From NCBI RefSeq assembly GCF_900100175.1, contig NZ_FNEM01000007.1, forward strand, positions 62,001 to 126,000: a stretch of DNA of 64,000 nt, given 5' to 3'. Origin of the DNA: Ferrimonas sediminum. GTDB taxonomy: Bacteria; Pseudomonadota; Gammaproteobacteria; Enterobacterales; Shewanellaceae. Numbering within the stretch: position 1 is the first letter of the stretch; every line of letters starts with the position of its first letter. Shown here piece after piece: positions 29,684 to 39,059 of the stretch. A program made the translations under genes and the position numbers. The notes under the pieces were generated by a model, which worked only from the letters and a program-made list of their open reading frames with translations, searched no databases and was not told the origin of the DNA.

Positions 29684-30274
29684 CTATTGCGGCCGGGTGG
29701 CGATCAAGCTGGGACGGTCCCTCACCAACTCCAGCCACGCCTTGAGGCGGGGGTGGTGTTTGCGCCAGCCCAGTCCGGGATGACGAAAGTCCAGATACTC
29801 CAACAGGCACACCAGTTTGATGTCCAGAATCGACCACTCCTCCGGCAGCAGTGGCAACTGTGACGCCAGGGCCGTTAGTCCCTGTTGCAGGGTATCCCGG
29901 TGGCGCTGACTCCAGAACGGCGACGCACTGCCCTCATCCTCTCGAGTGTGCTCGATGCGCAGCGCCACCGCCGTCTCCAGCAATCCCTGCAACAGCGCAT
30001 TCATCGACTGGCGGCCCCAGTGGTGGGCCAAAGGCAGGAACAGGGTCTGATTGCCCCATTCGGAATCGAAGTAACGACAGATGACGTCGCTGTCAAACAG
30101 CGCCTGATGGTCACGCATGATCAGAAAGGGGATCTTCCCCAACGGGTTGTGTTGGCGGGTTTCATCGTCAAACGGATTCCAGCGTACCTCATTGACGCCC
30201 TCCACCGCCAACTCCCGGGCCACCACCCGGGTCAGGCGGGCAAAGGGAGAGGCATCAGAGTAATGCAGCATCAT
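29684..30274 (-). CDS. Glutathione S-transferase family protein
   Basis: 196-aa protein with a thioredoxin-like N-terminal domain (MMLHYSDASPFARLTRVVA) and the conserved NPLGKIPFLI and ALFDSDVICRYFD segments that bind glutathione, then an all-helical C-terminal domain. The start at 30274 is set by GGAGGT seven bases upstream. Lies 46 nt downstream of fpr on the same strand and may be cotranscribed with it; substrate unknown. Confidence 0.87.
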   Translation of the reverse strand: MMLHYSDASPFARLTRVVARELAVEGVNEVRWNPFDDETRQHNPLGKIPFLIMRDHQALFDSDVICRYFDSEWGNQTLFLPLAHHWGRQSMNALLQGLLETAVALRIEHTREDEGSASPFWSQRHRDTLQQGLTALASQLPLLPEEWSILDIKLVCLLEYLDFRHPGLGWRKHHPRLKAWLELVRDRPSLIATRPQ

Positions 30275-30320
30275 GACACTCACCTCCAGCAGCGAACAAG
30301 GCGCACACTCCGGCACGCCA

Positions 30321-31064
30321 CTACCAGTATTTCTCCATGGTGATCTGCCCCGGCGTCCTGCGCAGGTTCTTACGCAGTTTCATCCCTTCCAGCACCGCCA
30401 CGGTATCGCGAATCATGTCCGGGTTACCGCAGATCATCACCTGACTGCGGGAGGGGGTGATCGGGGTATCGGCATACTCCTGAATTTTGCCCTGGGAGAT
30501 CAACTCCGGAATCCGTCCCTGCAGCATGCCATCGATGCTTTCGCGGCTGACCACAGGTACAAATCGAAACTGCTCCGGGCGGGCGGCCTCCAAGGCTCGA
30601 ATCTCCTCCAGGTAGGCCATATCCCGAAGCTCACGAACGGCATACACCAGGTTAAAGGTTTCGAACTGCTCCCAGGTGTCGTCACTGCGCAGCATCGACA
30701 AGAAAGGCCCCACGGCAGTGCCGGTGGCCAGCATCCACATGTCACGTCCCGCCGGCACTTCATCCAGTACCATAAAACCGGTGGCCCGTTTAGCCACCAT
30801 CAGCTGATCGCCGGGGTGCAGATCCTGCAAGCGCGGCGACAGACTGCCGTCTTCTACCGCCACCGCCAGAAACTCCAGTGGCTGCTGTGACGGGGCGTTA
30901 ACGTAGGAGTAGGCCCGTTGCAACCGCTCCCCCTCCTGCTCCAACCCCAGCTTGGTGAACTGGCCGGCAACAAAAGGATCGGTGTCCGCCTCCACTTTGA
31001 GAGTGAACAGTTTGTCATTCCAATCAATACGCTCTACTACGGTTCCATTAACCCAAACGCTCAT
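30321..31064 (-). CDS. fpr: Ferredoxin/flavodoxin-NADP+ reductase
   Basis: FAD enzyme exchanging electrons between NADPH and flavodoxin or ferredoxin. The 247-aa protein is the size of E. coli Fpr and shows the FAD motif RAYSYVNAP, the NADP-binding ATGTAVGPFLS segment, MICGNPDMI, and the characteristic C-terminal MEKYW. Ribosome-binding site AGGGG precedes the ATG. Likely first gene of a pair with the GST. Confidence 0.95.
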   Translation of the reverse strand: MSVWVNGTVVERIDWNDKLFTLKVEADTDPFVAGQFTKLGLEQEGERLQRAYSYVNAPSQQPLEFLAVAVEDGSLSPRLQDLHPGDQLMVAKRATGFMVLDEVPAGRDMWMLATGTAVGPFLSMLRSDDTWEQFETFNLVYAVRELRDMAYLEEIRALEAARPEQFRFVPVVSRESIDGMLQGRIPELISQGKIQEYADTPITPSRSQVMICGNPDMIRDTVAVLEGMKLRKNLRRTPGQITMEKYW

Positions 31065-31120
31065 TCCATTGCCCCTGATTGCGCCGCATTATTGACCAGC
31101 ATAACAGACTCCCCATAAAG

Positions 31121-31146
31121 AAAAACCCCGCACTGGCGGGGTCTTT
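31121..31146 (-). terminator. Terminator of the dicarboxylate symporter gene
   Basis: ACCCCGC / GCGGGGT stem with ACTG loop; on the minus strand it is followed by TTTTTC, 19 nt beyond the symporter stop. Confidence 0.85.
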
Positions 31147-31165
31147 ATTCAAGGTCAGTCAAAAA

Positions 31166-32434
31166 TCAGGACAGAGGCTGAGAGCTGGGCTGAGTCAGAG
31201 GCTCGGCCTCCATCGCCGGTTCGGTCTTGTCGACAATGGTCACCACCGCGGTGTCCCCCACCACGTTGGTGGAGGTCAACACCATGTCGATGACCCGATC
31301 CAGCGCCGCCACCAGGGCAAAGGCTTCCACCGGCAGACCCATCTGGTGAATCAGCACCCCAATCATTACCATGCCGCCGCCAGGCACGCCGCCAGCCCCC
31401 ACCGACAGCAGGAAGCAGGCGGTCACCAACGATGGCAACTGTTCCATGGTGATCGGTGCACCGTAGGCGTTACCCAGGAAGAAGGCAGCGATGGTGATGT
31501 AGATGGATACACCGCTCATGTTCATGGTCGCCCCCAGGGGAACGCCAAAGCCAGCGGTGGCCCGACTGACGCCAATCTTGTCAATCAAGGTGCGCATGGT
31601 CACCGGGATGGTGGCGTTAGAGCTGGCAGTGGAGAAAGAAAACAGCACCTGCTCCTGGGTCTTGCGGCGAAACTCAGAGGCACTCATGCTGGTGGTCATC
31701 CCCACCACGGTCGGGTACACCACAAACAGCCAGAACAGCAGCAGCGACAGAATCAGTCCCAGGTAACCCATTACCGACAGGAAGGTATCCGCTTCCAGGG
31801 TCGCCCCCAGCTTCAGCATCAGGCAGAACACCCCATAGGGCGCCAGACTCATCACCATGGTGATCAGAGTCATCATAATCTTATTGCCGGTGGCAAAGGC
31901 CCGGGCCACGCCCTCCACCTCCTGACCCAATTTCTTAATGCCGGCACCCAGCAACAACGCCATAAAGATCACCTGCAGCATGTTGCCGGAGGCAAAGGCA
32001 TCGATGGGGTTGCGGGGCACGATATTGAGAACCAGATCGGTGATATTCGGCAGTTCGGTGGCCTTGATCTCTGCACTGCCCATGGCCACAAGGTTGGCCC
32101 CGGCGCCCGGCTCAAACACCAGCGCGATCGCCACCGCCGCACTGATGGCCACCAGAGTATTGAGAATATAAAGACCAAAGGTCTTGCTGCCGAGGCGACC
32201 GAAGGCCTTGATGTCGGGCAACTCACACACGCCACTGACGATGGAGAAAAACACCAGTGGCACCACCAGCAGCATGATGAGGTTTACAAACAGCTGTCCC
32301 CCCATGCTGGCCAGCCCCACCAGCGTCTGCTGGAAAAAGTCGACGTCACTGAGGCCGAACTGAATCAGGCCACCCAGAATCAGGCCACTGAACAGGCCGG
32401 TAAAGATGCGCTTGGAGAGCGAGTGTGATTGCAT
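31166..32434 (-). CDS. Dicarboxylate/amino acid:cation symporter (DAACS family)
   Basis: Inner-membrane secondary transporter of the GltP/DctA/SstT superfamily, importing a dicarboxylate or acidic/neutral amino acid with Na+ or H+. The 422-aa chain has the reentrant-loop serine motif STASSNATIPVTM, the TM7 motif GATMNMSGVS, and AALDRVIDMVLTSTNVVGD of HP2/TM8. Substrate cannot be assigned from sequence alone. ATG at 32434 with GGGAA upstream was chosen because the earlier in-frame codons are not membrane-like. A CRP-like site lies upstream at 32673. Confidence 0.88.
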   Translation of the reverse strand: MQSHSLSKRIFTGLFSGLILGGLIQFGLSDVDFFQQTLVGLASMGGQLFVNLIMLLVVPLVFFSIVSGVCELPDIKAFGRLGSKTFGLYILNTLVAISAAVAIALVFEPGAGANLVAMGSAEIKATELPNITDLVLNIVPRNPIDAFASGNMLQVIFMALLLGAGIKKLGQEVEGVARAFATGNKIMMTLITMVMSLAPYGVFCLMLKLGATLEADTFLSVMGYLGLILSLLLFWLFVVYPTVVGMTTSMSASEFRRKTQEQVLFSFSTASSNATIPVTMRTLIDKIGVSRATAGFGVPLGATMNMSGVSIYITIAAFFLGNAYGAPITMEQLPSLVTACFLLSVGAGGVPGGGMVMIGVLIHQMGLPVEAFALVAALDRVIDMVLTSTNVVGDTAVVTIVDKTEPAMEAEPLTQPSSQPLS

Positions 32435-32672
32435 GTTGATTCCCGATACTGCCGCCGGCGTCCTGCTCATTGTCGCGGTACCATTCCCTGGTACCGTCAC
32501 TGTTGGCATCGCATCATACGCCCCCTGCCAGCGAAATGGCAGCGGTTGCCAGCTCGTTAACAGTTGATTTATCCAATTACCAACTCAAGTTTAGAGAAAA
32601 CATCCAACCCAAAACCGGGAAAACCCCAGTTTCATCCGCCAGCGTACCGGATTCAGCCAGCATAACTCTCTA

Positions 32673-32688
32673 GGTGATCAAGATCACA
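32673..32688. promoter_or_regulatory. CRP-like binding site upstream of the symporter gene
   Basis: GGTGA-TCAAGA-TCACA matches the CRP consensus TGTGA-N6-TCACA at nine of ten arm positions, and TGATCAAGATCA is internally symmetrical. It is 239 bp upstream of the symporter start codon, so a promoter at some distance is required. Confidence 0.55.
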
Positions 32689-32901
32689 AAATCACAAGTA
32701 CAATCCGAGGCCCACTGCGGATAAAACCCATCACCTTGTTTTTTAACTGGCTTTTAATGACAGCGGCAGTGAGATCCTCGCCCGGTTCCGGAAATGGCAG
32801 CGAATACAACAATCACAAATGATTAACATTACCGGCGTGGCGGGCCATCGAGGCGGCCAGCGAGTGCAAGCGCTGGCTTTTCCACCACTCCACAGGCATA
32901 A

Positions 32902-32928
32902 AAAAACCGGGCAAGATGCCCGGTTTTT
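32902..32928 (-). terminator. Rho-independent terminator of lysS
   Basis: Stem ACCGGGC / GCCCGGT flanked by A-run and T-run, so bidirectional in form; on the minus strand it follows the lysS stop by about 18 nt. Confidence 0.88.
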
Positions 32929-32945
32929 GTCGACGTGCCGAATCC

Positions 32946-34451
32946 TTAGCCGTTGGACTGAGGTCGCATCGCCGGGAACAAAATCACATCACGGATGGTG
33001 TGAGTGTTGGTGAACAGCATCGCCAGACGGTCGATGCCGATGCCCTGGCCGGCAGTTGGTGGCAGACCATGCTCCAGTGCGGTGATGTAGTCGGCGTCGT
33101 AGTACATCGCTTCGTCATCACCGGCGTCCTTGGCGTCCACCTGAGCCTTGAAGCGGGCATCCTGATCTTCGGCATCATTCAGCTCGGAGAAGCCATTGGC
33201 CACTTCACGGCCACCGATAAAGAACTCGAAACGGTCGGTGATGAAGGGGTTATGGTCGTTACGACGGGCCAGCGGCGAGATGTCGGCCGGATACTCGGTG
33301 ATGAAGGTCGGCTGAATCAGCTGAGGCTCGGCGGTCTCACCGAAGATCTCCTCCAGCAGCTGACCACAGGTCCAGAATGACTCCACCTCGATATTGACGG
33401 ACTTGGCGATGGCGGCCATGTGGTCGCGATCCTGCACCAAGTCGTAAGTCAGCGCCTGAATATCGGCGTGATCCGGGTTGTAGTGCTTAATGGCCTCCAG
33501 CATGCTCATGCGGGTATAGGTGCCACCAAACTCGACGGTTTCGTCACCGTACGGCATGGAGCTGGCGCCCAGCACCTCCACCGCCACGGTATGCAACATC
33601 TCTTCAGTCAGATCCATCAGATCGTTGTAATCCGCGTACGCCATGTAGAATTCCATCATGGTGAACTCGGGGTTATGACGAGGAGACAGGCCTTCGTTAC
33701 GGAAGTTACGGTTGATCTCAAACACCCGATCGAAACCGCCCACAACCAATCGCTTCAAGTAGAGCTCCGGCGCGATACGCAGGAACATCTGCTGATCCAG
33801 GGCGTTGTGATGAGTCATGAACGGACGGGCAGTGGCGCCACCAGGGATCAGCTGCATCATAGGAGTTTCCACTTCCATGAACTGCTTGGACTCCATGAAA
33901 CGGCGAATCGCCGCCACCAGCTTGGAGCGGATCACGAAGGCGTTGCGGGACTCTTCGTTGACGATCAGATCCACGTAACGCTGACGGTAGCGTTGCTCCT
34001 GATCGGTCAGGCCGTGGAACTTCTCAGGCAACGGACGCAGTGCCTTGGTCAACAGCTGGTACTCACCCATGTCCACATACAGGTCACCCTTACCGGACAG
34101 GTGAAGCTGGCCTTTGATGCCGATGATGTCACCGATGTCCAGGCCACCGATGGCCTTCAGCTCTTTCTGCACCTCTTTGGAGGCGTAGCCCTGAATGCGA
34201 CCGCTAACGTCCTGGATGGCCAGGAACGGACCACGCTTGGCCATGATGCGGCCGGCGATGGAGACGATGTGGCCTTCCTCTTCCAGCTCGGCTTTGGTCT
34301 TGTGACCAAATTGAGCCTGCAGCTCGGACGCTTTGTGCTCCGGGCGCCAGCTGTTGGGATGGCCATTGGCGGCGCAGTTTTCGCGAATCGTAGCCAGCTT
34401 GGCACGACGTTCTGCAATCAACTTGTTTTCGTCTTGAACCTGTTCAGTCAT
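32946..34451 (-). CDS. lysS: Lysyl-tRNA synthetase, class II
   Basis: Charges tRNA-Lys. The 501-aa protein has the N-terminal OB-fold anticodon-binding domain ([20 protein letters not shown]), class II motif 2 ([19 protein letters not shown]) and motif 3 ([11 protein letters not shown]). It is 15 nt downstream of prfB, the usual prfB-lysS operon, and ends at the terminator 32902-32928. Confidence 0.97.
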   Translation of the reverse strand: MTEQVQDENKLIAERRAKLATIRENCAANGHPNSWRPEHKASELQAQFGHKTKAELEEEGHIVSIAGRIMAKRGPFLAIQDVSGRIQGYASKEVQKELKAIGGLDIGDIIGIKGQLHLSGKGDLYVDMGEYQLLTKALRPLPEKFHGLTDQEQRYRQRYVDLIVNEESRNAFVIRSKLVAAIRRFMESKQFMEVETPMMQLIPGGATARPFMTHHNALDQQMFLRIAPELYLKRLVVGGFDRVFEINRNFRNEGLSPRHNPEFTMMEFYMAYADYNDLMDLTEEMLHTVAVEVLGASSMPYGDETVEFGGTYTRMSMLEAIKHYNPDHADIQALTYDLVQDRDHMAAIAKSVNIEVESFWTCGQLLEEIFGETAEPQLIQPTFITEYPADISPLARRNDHNPFITDRFEFFIGGREVANGFSELNDAEDQDARFKAQVDAKDAGDDEAMYYDADYITALEHGLPPTAGQGIGIDRLAMLFTNTHTIRDVILFPAMRPQSNG

Positions 34452-34466
34452 TTTCTCTACTCAATC

Positions 34467-35565
34467 TTATAGGCCGGATTTCAGGCTGGCTTCGATAAAG
34501 CGATCCAGATCGCCATCCAGTACCTGCTGGGTATTTCGGTTTTCCACCCCGGTGCGCAGATCCTTGATGCGCGAGTCATCCAATACGTAGGAGCGAATCT
34601 GGCTGCCCCAACCGATGTCGGACTTGGCGTCTTCCGCTGCCTGCTTCTCCGCGTTCTGGCTCTGCAGCTCCAGCTCATAGAGCTTGGCTTTCAACTGCTT
34701 CATCGCCTGATCTTTGTTTTTGTGCTGCGAACGTTCGTTCTGGCACTGCACCACGGTATTGGTCGGCAGGTGAGTAATCCGCACCGCCGATTCGGTGGTG
34801 TTCACGTGCTGACCACCGGCACCGGATGCCCGGTATACGTCGATGCGCAACTCAGCCGGGTTGATGTCGATGTTGATGTTGTCGTCCACTTCCGGGTAGG
34901 CAAACGCCGACGAGAAAGAGGTATGACGACGGCCGCCGGAATCAAACGGTGACTTACGAACCAGGCGGTGCACGCCGGTTTCGGTGCGCAGCCAGCCATA
35001 GGCGTATTCGCCGGAGAACTTGATGGTGGCACTCTTAATGCCGGCCACATCCCCTTCGGACAGTTCGAAAATTTCGGTCTTAAAGCCTTTGGCCTCACCC
35101 CAGCGCAGGTACATGCGCAGCAGCATGTTGCACCAGTCCTGGGCTTCGGTACCGCCGGAACCGGCCTGCAGATCCAGGTAGGCATCGCTGCCATCTTGTG
35201 GCCCGGAGAACATGCGACGGAACTCCAGCTTGGCCAGACGCGCTTCCAGCTCCTCCAGCTCGGACTGGGTTTCCAGGAAGCTGTCTTCGTCTTCCTCTTC
35301 CACCGCCAGCTCCAGCAGCTCGGCCACGTCTTCCAGACCCTGGTCCAGATCGTCGATGGTTTTCACCACCTCTTCCAGAGCACCCCGTTCACGGCCCAAC
35401 GCCTGAGCTCGCTCAGGTTCGTTCCACACGTCCGGCTGCTCCAGCTCGGCATTGACCTCTTCTAGACGCTCTTTCTTGGCGTCATAGTCAAAGGTACCCC
35501 CTAAGGAGATTTGTCCGCTCAGACAACTCCTTAATCTTGTTTTGAACCGGATTAATTTCGAACAT
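34467..35565 (-). CDS. prfB: Peptide chain release factor 2, with programmed +1 frameshift
   Basis: RF2 recognises UGA and UAA stop codons. The first 25 codons (35565-35491, [10 protein letters not shown]...) end in CTT followed by an in-frame TGA (35490-35488). The message must slip +1 at CTTTGAC, helped by the upstream SD-like AGGGGG, exactly the E. coli autoregulatory site. The rest (35489-34467) supplies 340 residues, total 365 aa as in E. coli. The SPF stop-recognition motif ([14 protein letters not shown]) and the catalytic GGQ (GAGGQHVN) are present. Joined coordinates: complement 35491-35565 and 34467-35489. Confidence 0.96.
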
Positions 35566-35795
35566 TTCCGTCCTACAGATTGATGACACTATGCAAACCG
35601 GCAATTTTAACCGAAAGTCAGCGCCACTGCACCTATCGGGCCGAAGGAATTGAGTACTTTTTACCCCGGCCACCCTTCGTCGTAACCGCAACCGAGACAG
35701 CTCATAGCGAATGCGCGAAAAAGCCGGGCAGTGCTGGCAATTGGCGTGATCCTTGGGGCATGATGGCAACAATCCAAAGGACGCCAAGCAACGCA

Positions 35796-37271
35796 ATGAT
35801 ATCCAAAGAACTTTTAAGCCTGCTGCCGGTACTGCTGACCATCACCATGGCACTGGTACTGCGCCGGACCCTGCTGGCACTGGGCAGCGGCCTGCTGCTG
35901 GCGGCACTGATTCTGCACTGGGGCAGCCTCACCGGGCCGCTGGAGTACCTGAGCCTCAACTTCCTCGGCCAGCTGTACGCCGACGGCCAGTGGCAACGCT
36001 GGCACCTGGACGTCATCGCCACCATCGCCCTGCTGGGGGTGCTGACTCAACTGCTGGCGCGCAGCGGGGCGGTCGCCGCCTTTGCAGACTGGCTGTTCCC
36101 CCGCATTCGCTCCCGGCGCCAGGCCAGGCTGGCAGTGGTGCTGGTGGGATGGCTGGTGTTCATCGACGGCATCTTCAGCTGTCTGGCCAACGGCAACGTC
36201 AGCCGGCCGTTGAGTGAGCGCTACCGCATCCGCAATACTCAGCTGGCTTATCTGGTGGACAGCACCGCCTCGCCGCTGTGCTCGATTCTGCCGTTTTCCA
36301 GCTGGGGCCCCTACGTCATGACCCTGCTGGCCAGCATCAGTTTCCTGACGCTGCCGCCGCTGGCGGCGTTTCTGACCATCGCCAGTTTTAACTTCTACGC
36401 CATCGGCACCCTGTTGTTGGCGCTGGTGGTCGCCTGGACCAACCTGGGCTTTCGCGGTCCTTTGCCCGCGCCGATCGCCCGTTCAGACGAGCCGGAGCCT
36501 CAGGGGTCTCCCTGGTTACTGGGACTGCCGGTGGCGGTGCTGATTTTCGGCAGCCTGATCCTGGCGCTCCTCTCCGGCATCCAGCGCAGCGACAACGGTC
36601 AGCTGCTGCAGTGGCTGGCCAATGCCGACATCGGCGGCGCCATGCGCAACGCCTGCCTGCTGGCGGTCGCCCTGGCGCTGGGGTTACTGCGTCGGCGCCA
36701 GCATTCGTGGCAGAGCCTGGTGATCAGTGCCGGCCATGGCCTGCGCAGCGTCACGGTGGCACTGGCGATATTGATGTTTACCTGGATGATTGGCCGCGCC
36801 ATTGGCGACCTGGGAACCGGCAAGGTGATGGCAACCTGGGCCGCCGCCCACCTGCACCCCGGATTGCTGCTGCCAGGGATGTTCCTGCTGTGCGCCGTGA
36901 CGGCCTTTGCCACCGGCTCCAGCTGGGGCACCTTTGCCCTGATGATCCCCATCGGCGCCGACATTGCCCATCAACTGCAGCCGGAACTGCTGCTGGTGGC
37001 TCTGAGTGCAGTGATGGCAGGCTCGGTGTTTGGCGACCACTGCTCGCCCATCTCTGACACCACGGTGCTCAGCGCCACCGCCAGCGGCTGCACGCCGGTG
37101 GATCATGTCCGGACTCAGTTGCCCCTGGCGCTGTTCACCGCCACCCTGGCCCTGTTGGGGTTCACCCTGGCCGGCCAGCAGGTGCCAATACTGGTCATCT
37201 GGCCACTGTTGCTGATTCTGATGCTGCTGCTGAGCCACAGGCACCGCCGCTCACTCAGCGAGGATCGATAA
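35796..37271 (+). CDS. Na+/H+ antiporter, NhaC family
   Basis: Polytopic inner-membrane protein (491 aa, about 11-12 hydrophobic helices) resembling NhaC-type antiporters. Family hallmarks are TASPLCSILPFSSWGPY near residue 150 and the C-terminal ATGSSWGTFALMIPIGADIA ... GSVFGDHCSPISDTT. Start is uncertain: ATG at 35796 begins a natural membrane protein N terminus, but in-frame ATGs at 35760/35763 exist. It is oriented against the flanking recJ and prfB genes and overlaps recJ tail to tail by 17 bases, indicating insertion into a conserved cluster. Substrate ion is inferred from family only. Confidence 0.85.
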   Translation: MISKELLSLLPVLLTITMALVLRRTLLALGSGLLLAALILHWGSLTGPLEYLSLNFLGQLYADGQWQRWHLDVIATIALLGVLTQLLARSGAVAAFADWLFPRIRSRRQARLAVVLVGWLVFIDGIFSCLANGNVSRPLSERYRIRNTQLAYLVDSTASPLCSILPFSSWGPYVMTLLASISFLTLPPLAAFLTIASFNFYAIGTLLLALVVAWTNLGFRGPLPAPIARSDEPEPQGSPWLLGLPVAVLIFGSLILALLSGIQRSDNGQLLQWLANADIGGAMRNACLLAVALALGLLRRRQHSWQSLVISAGHGLRSVTVALAILMFTWMIGRAIGDLGTGKVMATWAAAHLHPGLLLPGMFLLCAVTAFATGSSWGTFALMIPIGADIAHQLQPELLLVALSAVMAGSVFGDHCSPISDTTVLSATASGCTPVDHVRTQLPLALFTATLALLGFTLAGQQVPILVIWPLLLILMLLLSHRHRRSLSEDR

Positions 37272-38979
37272 ACTCCACCATCAGCTGGATGCTGTCGTTG
37301 CCGCGCCAGTGATTAACGTCGAGCCGGTACGCCAGCTCGACCCACTGCACCGAGGCGTTGGGCCACTGCTTAAGGTCGACGTTAAAGGCGATGGCATCCA
37401 GCTGCAGGCTGCCACAGGCGGTCTCCACCACCATCTTCAGGTGTTTGTGTCCCACCAGACGTTGATCCAACAAGCGGAAATGGCCGTCGAACAGCGGCTC
37501 TGGAAACGCCTGGCCCCAGGGACCCGCTTCCCGCAGCACCCGAGCAGTCTCCAGGCTCAGGCTGGCCGCCGGCAATTCACCGTCACTGAGCAGCTCGCCG
37601 GTTAACTGCGACTCATCCAGCAGCTCATGCACCGCCGCATTATAGGCCTTGGCAAACGCCAGGTAGCTCTGCGCTTTCAGGCTCAGGCCGGCGGCCATGG
37701 CGTGACCGCCGAATTTGAGGATCATGCCCGGATTCAGAGTATCGATGCGCTCCAGCAGGTCACGCATGTGCAAACCAGGGATGGAGCGGGCCGAGCCCTT
37801 GAGCTCGCCGTTGCCGGCATCGGCAAAGGCGATCACCGGCCGGTGGTAACGCTCCTTGATTCTGGACGCCAGGATGCCAATCACCCCCTGATGCCAGTCG
37901 GCCTGATACAGCGCCACCCCCCAGGGCAGGTCATCATCCCTGAGTTGCAGCGATTCCAGCGCCTGCACCGCCTCCTGCTGCATCTCTGCCTCAATCTCCC
38001 GACGCTCGGCATTGAGACTGTCGAGACGACTGGCCAACTGCCGGGCGGTCACCAGGTTGTCCGCCAGCAGGCACTCGATCCCCAGTGACATGTCGTCCAG
38101 GCGGCCGGCAGCGTTGAGCCTGGGGCCGACAGAAAAGCCCAGATCCGAGGCCACCAGCCGGTCGGCGCTACGACCGGCCACCTCCAGCAGTGCGGTAATG
38201 CCGGGCCGGCAGCGGCCGGCGCGAATCCGCTGAATCCCCTGCTGCACCAGCAGGCGATTGTTGGCGTCCAGCGGCACCACATCGGCAACGGTGCCCAGGG
38301 CCACCACATCCAGCAGGGTGGCCATGTTTGGCACCGCAATCTGCTGTTGCTCGAACCAGCCCCGTTGCCTCAGCTGCCCCCGCAGGGCCAGCATCAGGTA
38401 GAACGCCACCCCCACACCGGCCATCGCCTTGGAGGCAAACTCACAGCCCGGCTGGCTGGGGTTCACGATGGCGTCGGCCTCGGGCAGCCGCTCGCCCGGC
38501 AGGTGGTGGTCGGTCACGATCACCGTCATGCCCGCCGCCTTGGCCGCATCAACCCCCTCGTGGGCCGAGATGCCGTTGTCCACGGTCACCAGCACTTCCG
38601 CCTGCATCCCGGTGGCCAGCTCCACCAGCTCAGGGCTGAGGCCATAGCCATAATCGAACCGGTTCGGCACCAGGTAATCGATCTTCTGCGCCCCCATCAT
38701 CCGCATCGCCATCACCGTCAGGGCGCTGGAGGTGGCGCCATCGGCATCAAAGTCCCCCACCACCAAAATCGCCTGCTGACGCTGCAGGGCATCCGCCAAC
38801 AGTACCGCCGCCGCCTCGGTACCTTTAAGGGTGGCCGGATTCAGCAATCCCTTAAGCTCCCGCTCCAGCTCGTGGCCGCCGCTTACGCCGCGACGGGCAT
38901 ACAACTGGCGAAGCAGATCGGGCAGGTGGGCAGGCAGGTGGCGGTCATCGACAGTGGGGCGGCGAACAATCTTAGTCAT
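37255..38979 (-). CDS. recJ: Single-stranded-DNA-specific exonuclease RecJ
   Basis: 5'-3' ssDNA exonuclease in recombination and repair. The 574-aa protein has the DHH phosphoesterase motifs VGDFDADGATSSAL and VTDHHLPGE, a later NPSQPGC segment, and the DHHA1 motif KFGGHAMAAGLSL. It follows dsbC as in E. coli xerD-dsbC-recJ, with a terminator-like hairpin (39017-39040) in between. Its 3' end overlaps the NhaC gene by 17 bases. Confidence 0.96.
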   Translation of the reverse strand: MTKIVRRPTVDDRHLPAHLPDLLRQLYARRGVSGGHELERELKGLLNPATLKGTEAAAVLLADALQRQQAILVVGDFDADGATSSALTVMAMRMMGAQKIDYLVPNRFDYGYGLSPELVELATGMQAEVLVTVDNGISAHEGVDAAKAAGMTVIVTDHHLPGERLPEADAIVNPSQPGCEFASKAMAGVGVAFYLMLALRGQLRQRGWFEQQQIAVPNMATLLDVVALGTVADVVPLDANNRLLVQQGIQRIRAGRCRPGITALLEVAGRSADRLVASDLGFSVGPRLNAAGRLDDMSLGIECLLADNLVTARQLASRLDSLNAERREIEAEMQQEAVQALESLQLRDDDLPWGVALYQADWHQGVIGILASRIKERYHRPVIAFADAGNGELKGSARSIPGLHMRDLLERIDTLNPGMILKFGGHAMAAGLSLKAQSYLAFAKAYNAAVHELLDESQLTGELLSDGELPAASLSLETARVLREAGPWGQAFPEPLFDGHFRLLDQRLVGHKHLKMVVETACGSLQLDAIAFNVDLKQWPNASVQWVELAYRLDVNHWRGNDSIQLMVEFIDPR

Positions 38980-39016
38980 GGGGCGTCACAATCCGGGGTC
39001 ACAGCGTGGAGGCAAT

Positions 39017-39040
39017 AAAAAAAGCGGGCCTAAGCCCGCT
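39017..39040 (-). terminator. Terminator between dsbC and recJ
   Basis: AGCGGGC / GCCCGCT stem, CTAA loop; on the minus strand it ends in TTTTTTT. It lies 20 nt after dsbC and 38 nt before recJ, so recJ may be partly uncoupled from dsbC. Confidence 0.82.
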
Positions 39041-39059
39041 TCGGTCTGGGAGTCCCAGC

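Larger units (their letters stand above)
32435..32945. other. Intergenic region between symporter and lysS
   Basis: 511 nt without a credible gene. It holds a CRP-like palindrome (32673-32688), AT-rich sequence likely to contain the symporter promoter, and the lysS terminator (32902-32928). Short open frames here have no ribosome-binding site or recognisable product. Confidence 0.6.

Noticed and set aside
31079-32428. 449-codon plus-strand frame opposite the symporter gene
   Set aside because: Same shadow pattern; the minus-strand frame has all family motifs of a DAACS transporter.
32470-32673. Short plus-strand frame of 67 codons upstream of lysS
   Set aside because: No ribosome-binding site and no recognisable product; it lies in the likely promoter region of the symporter.
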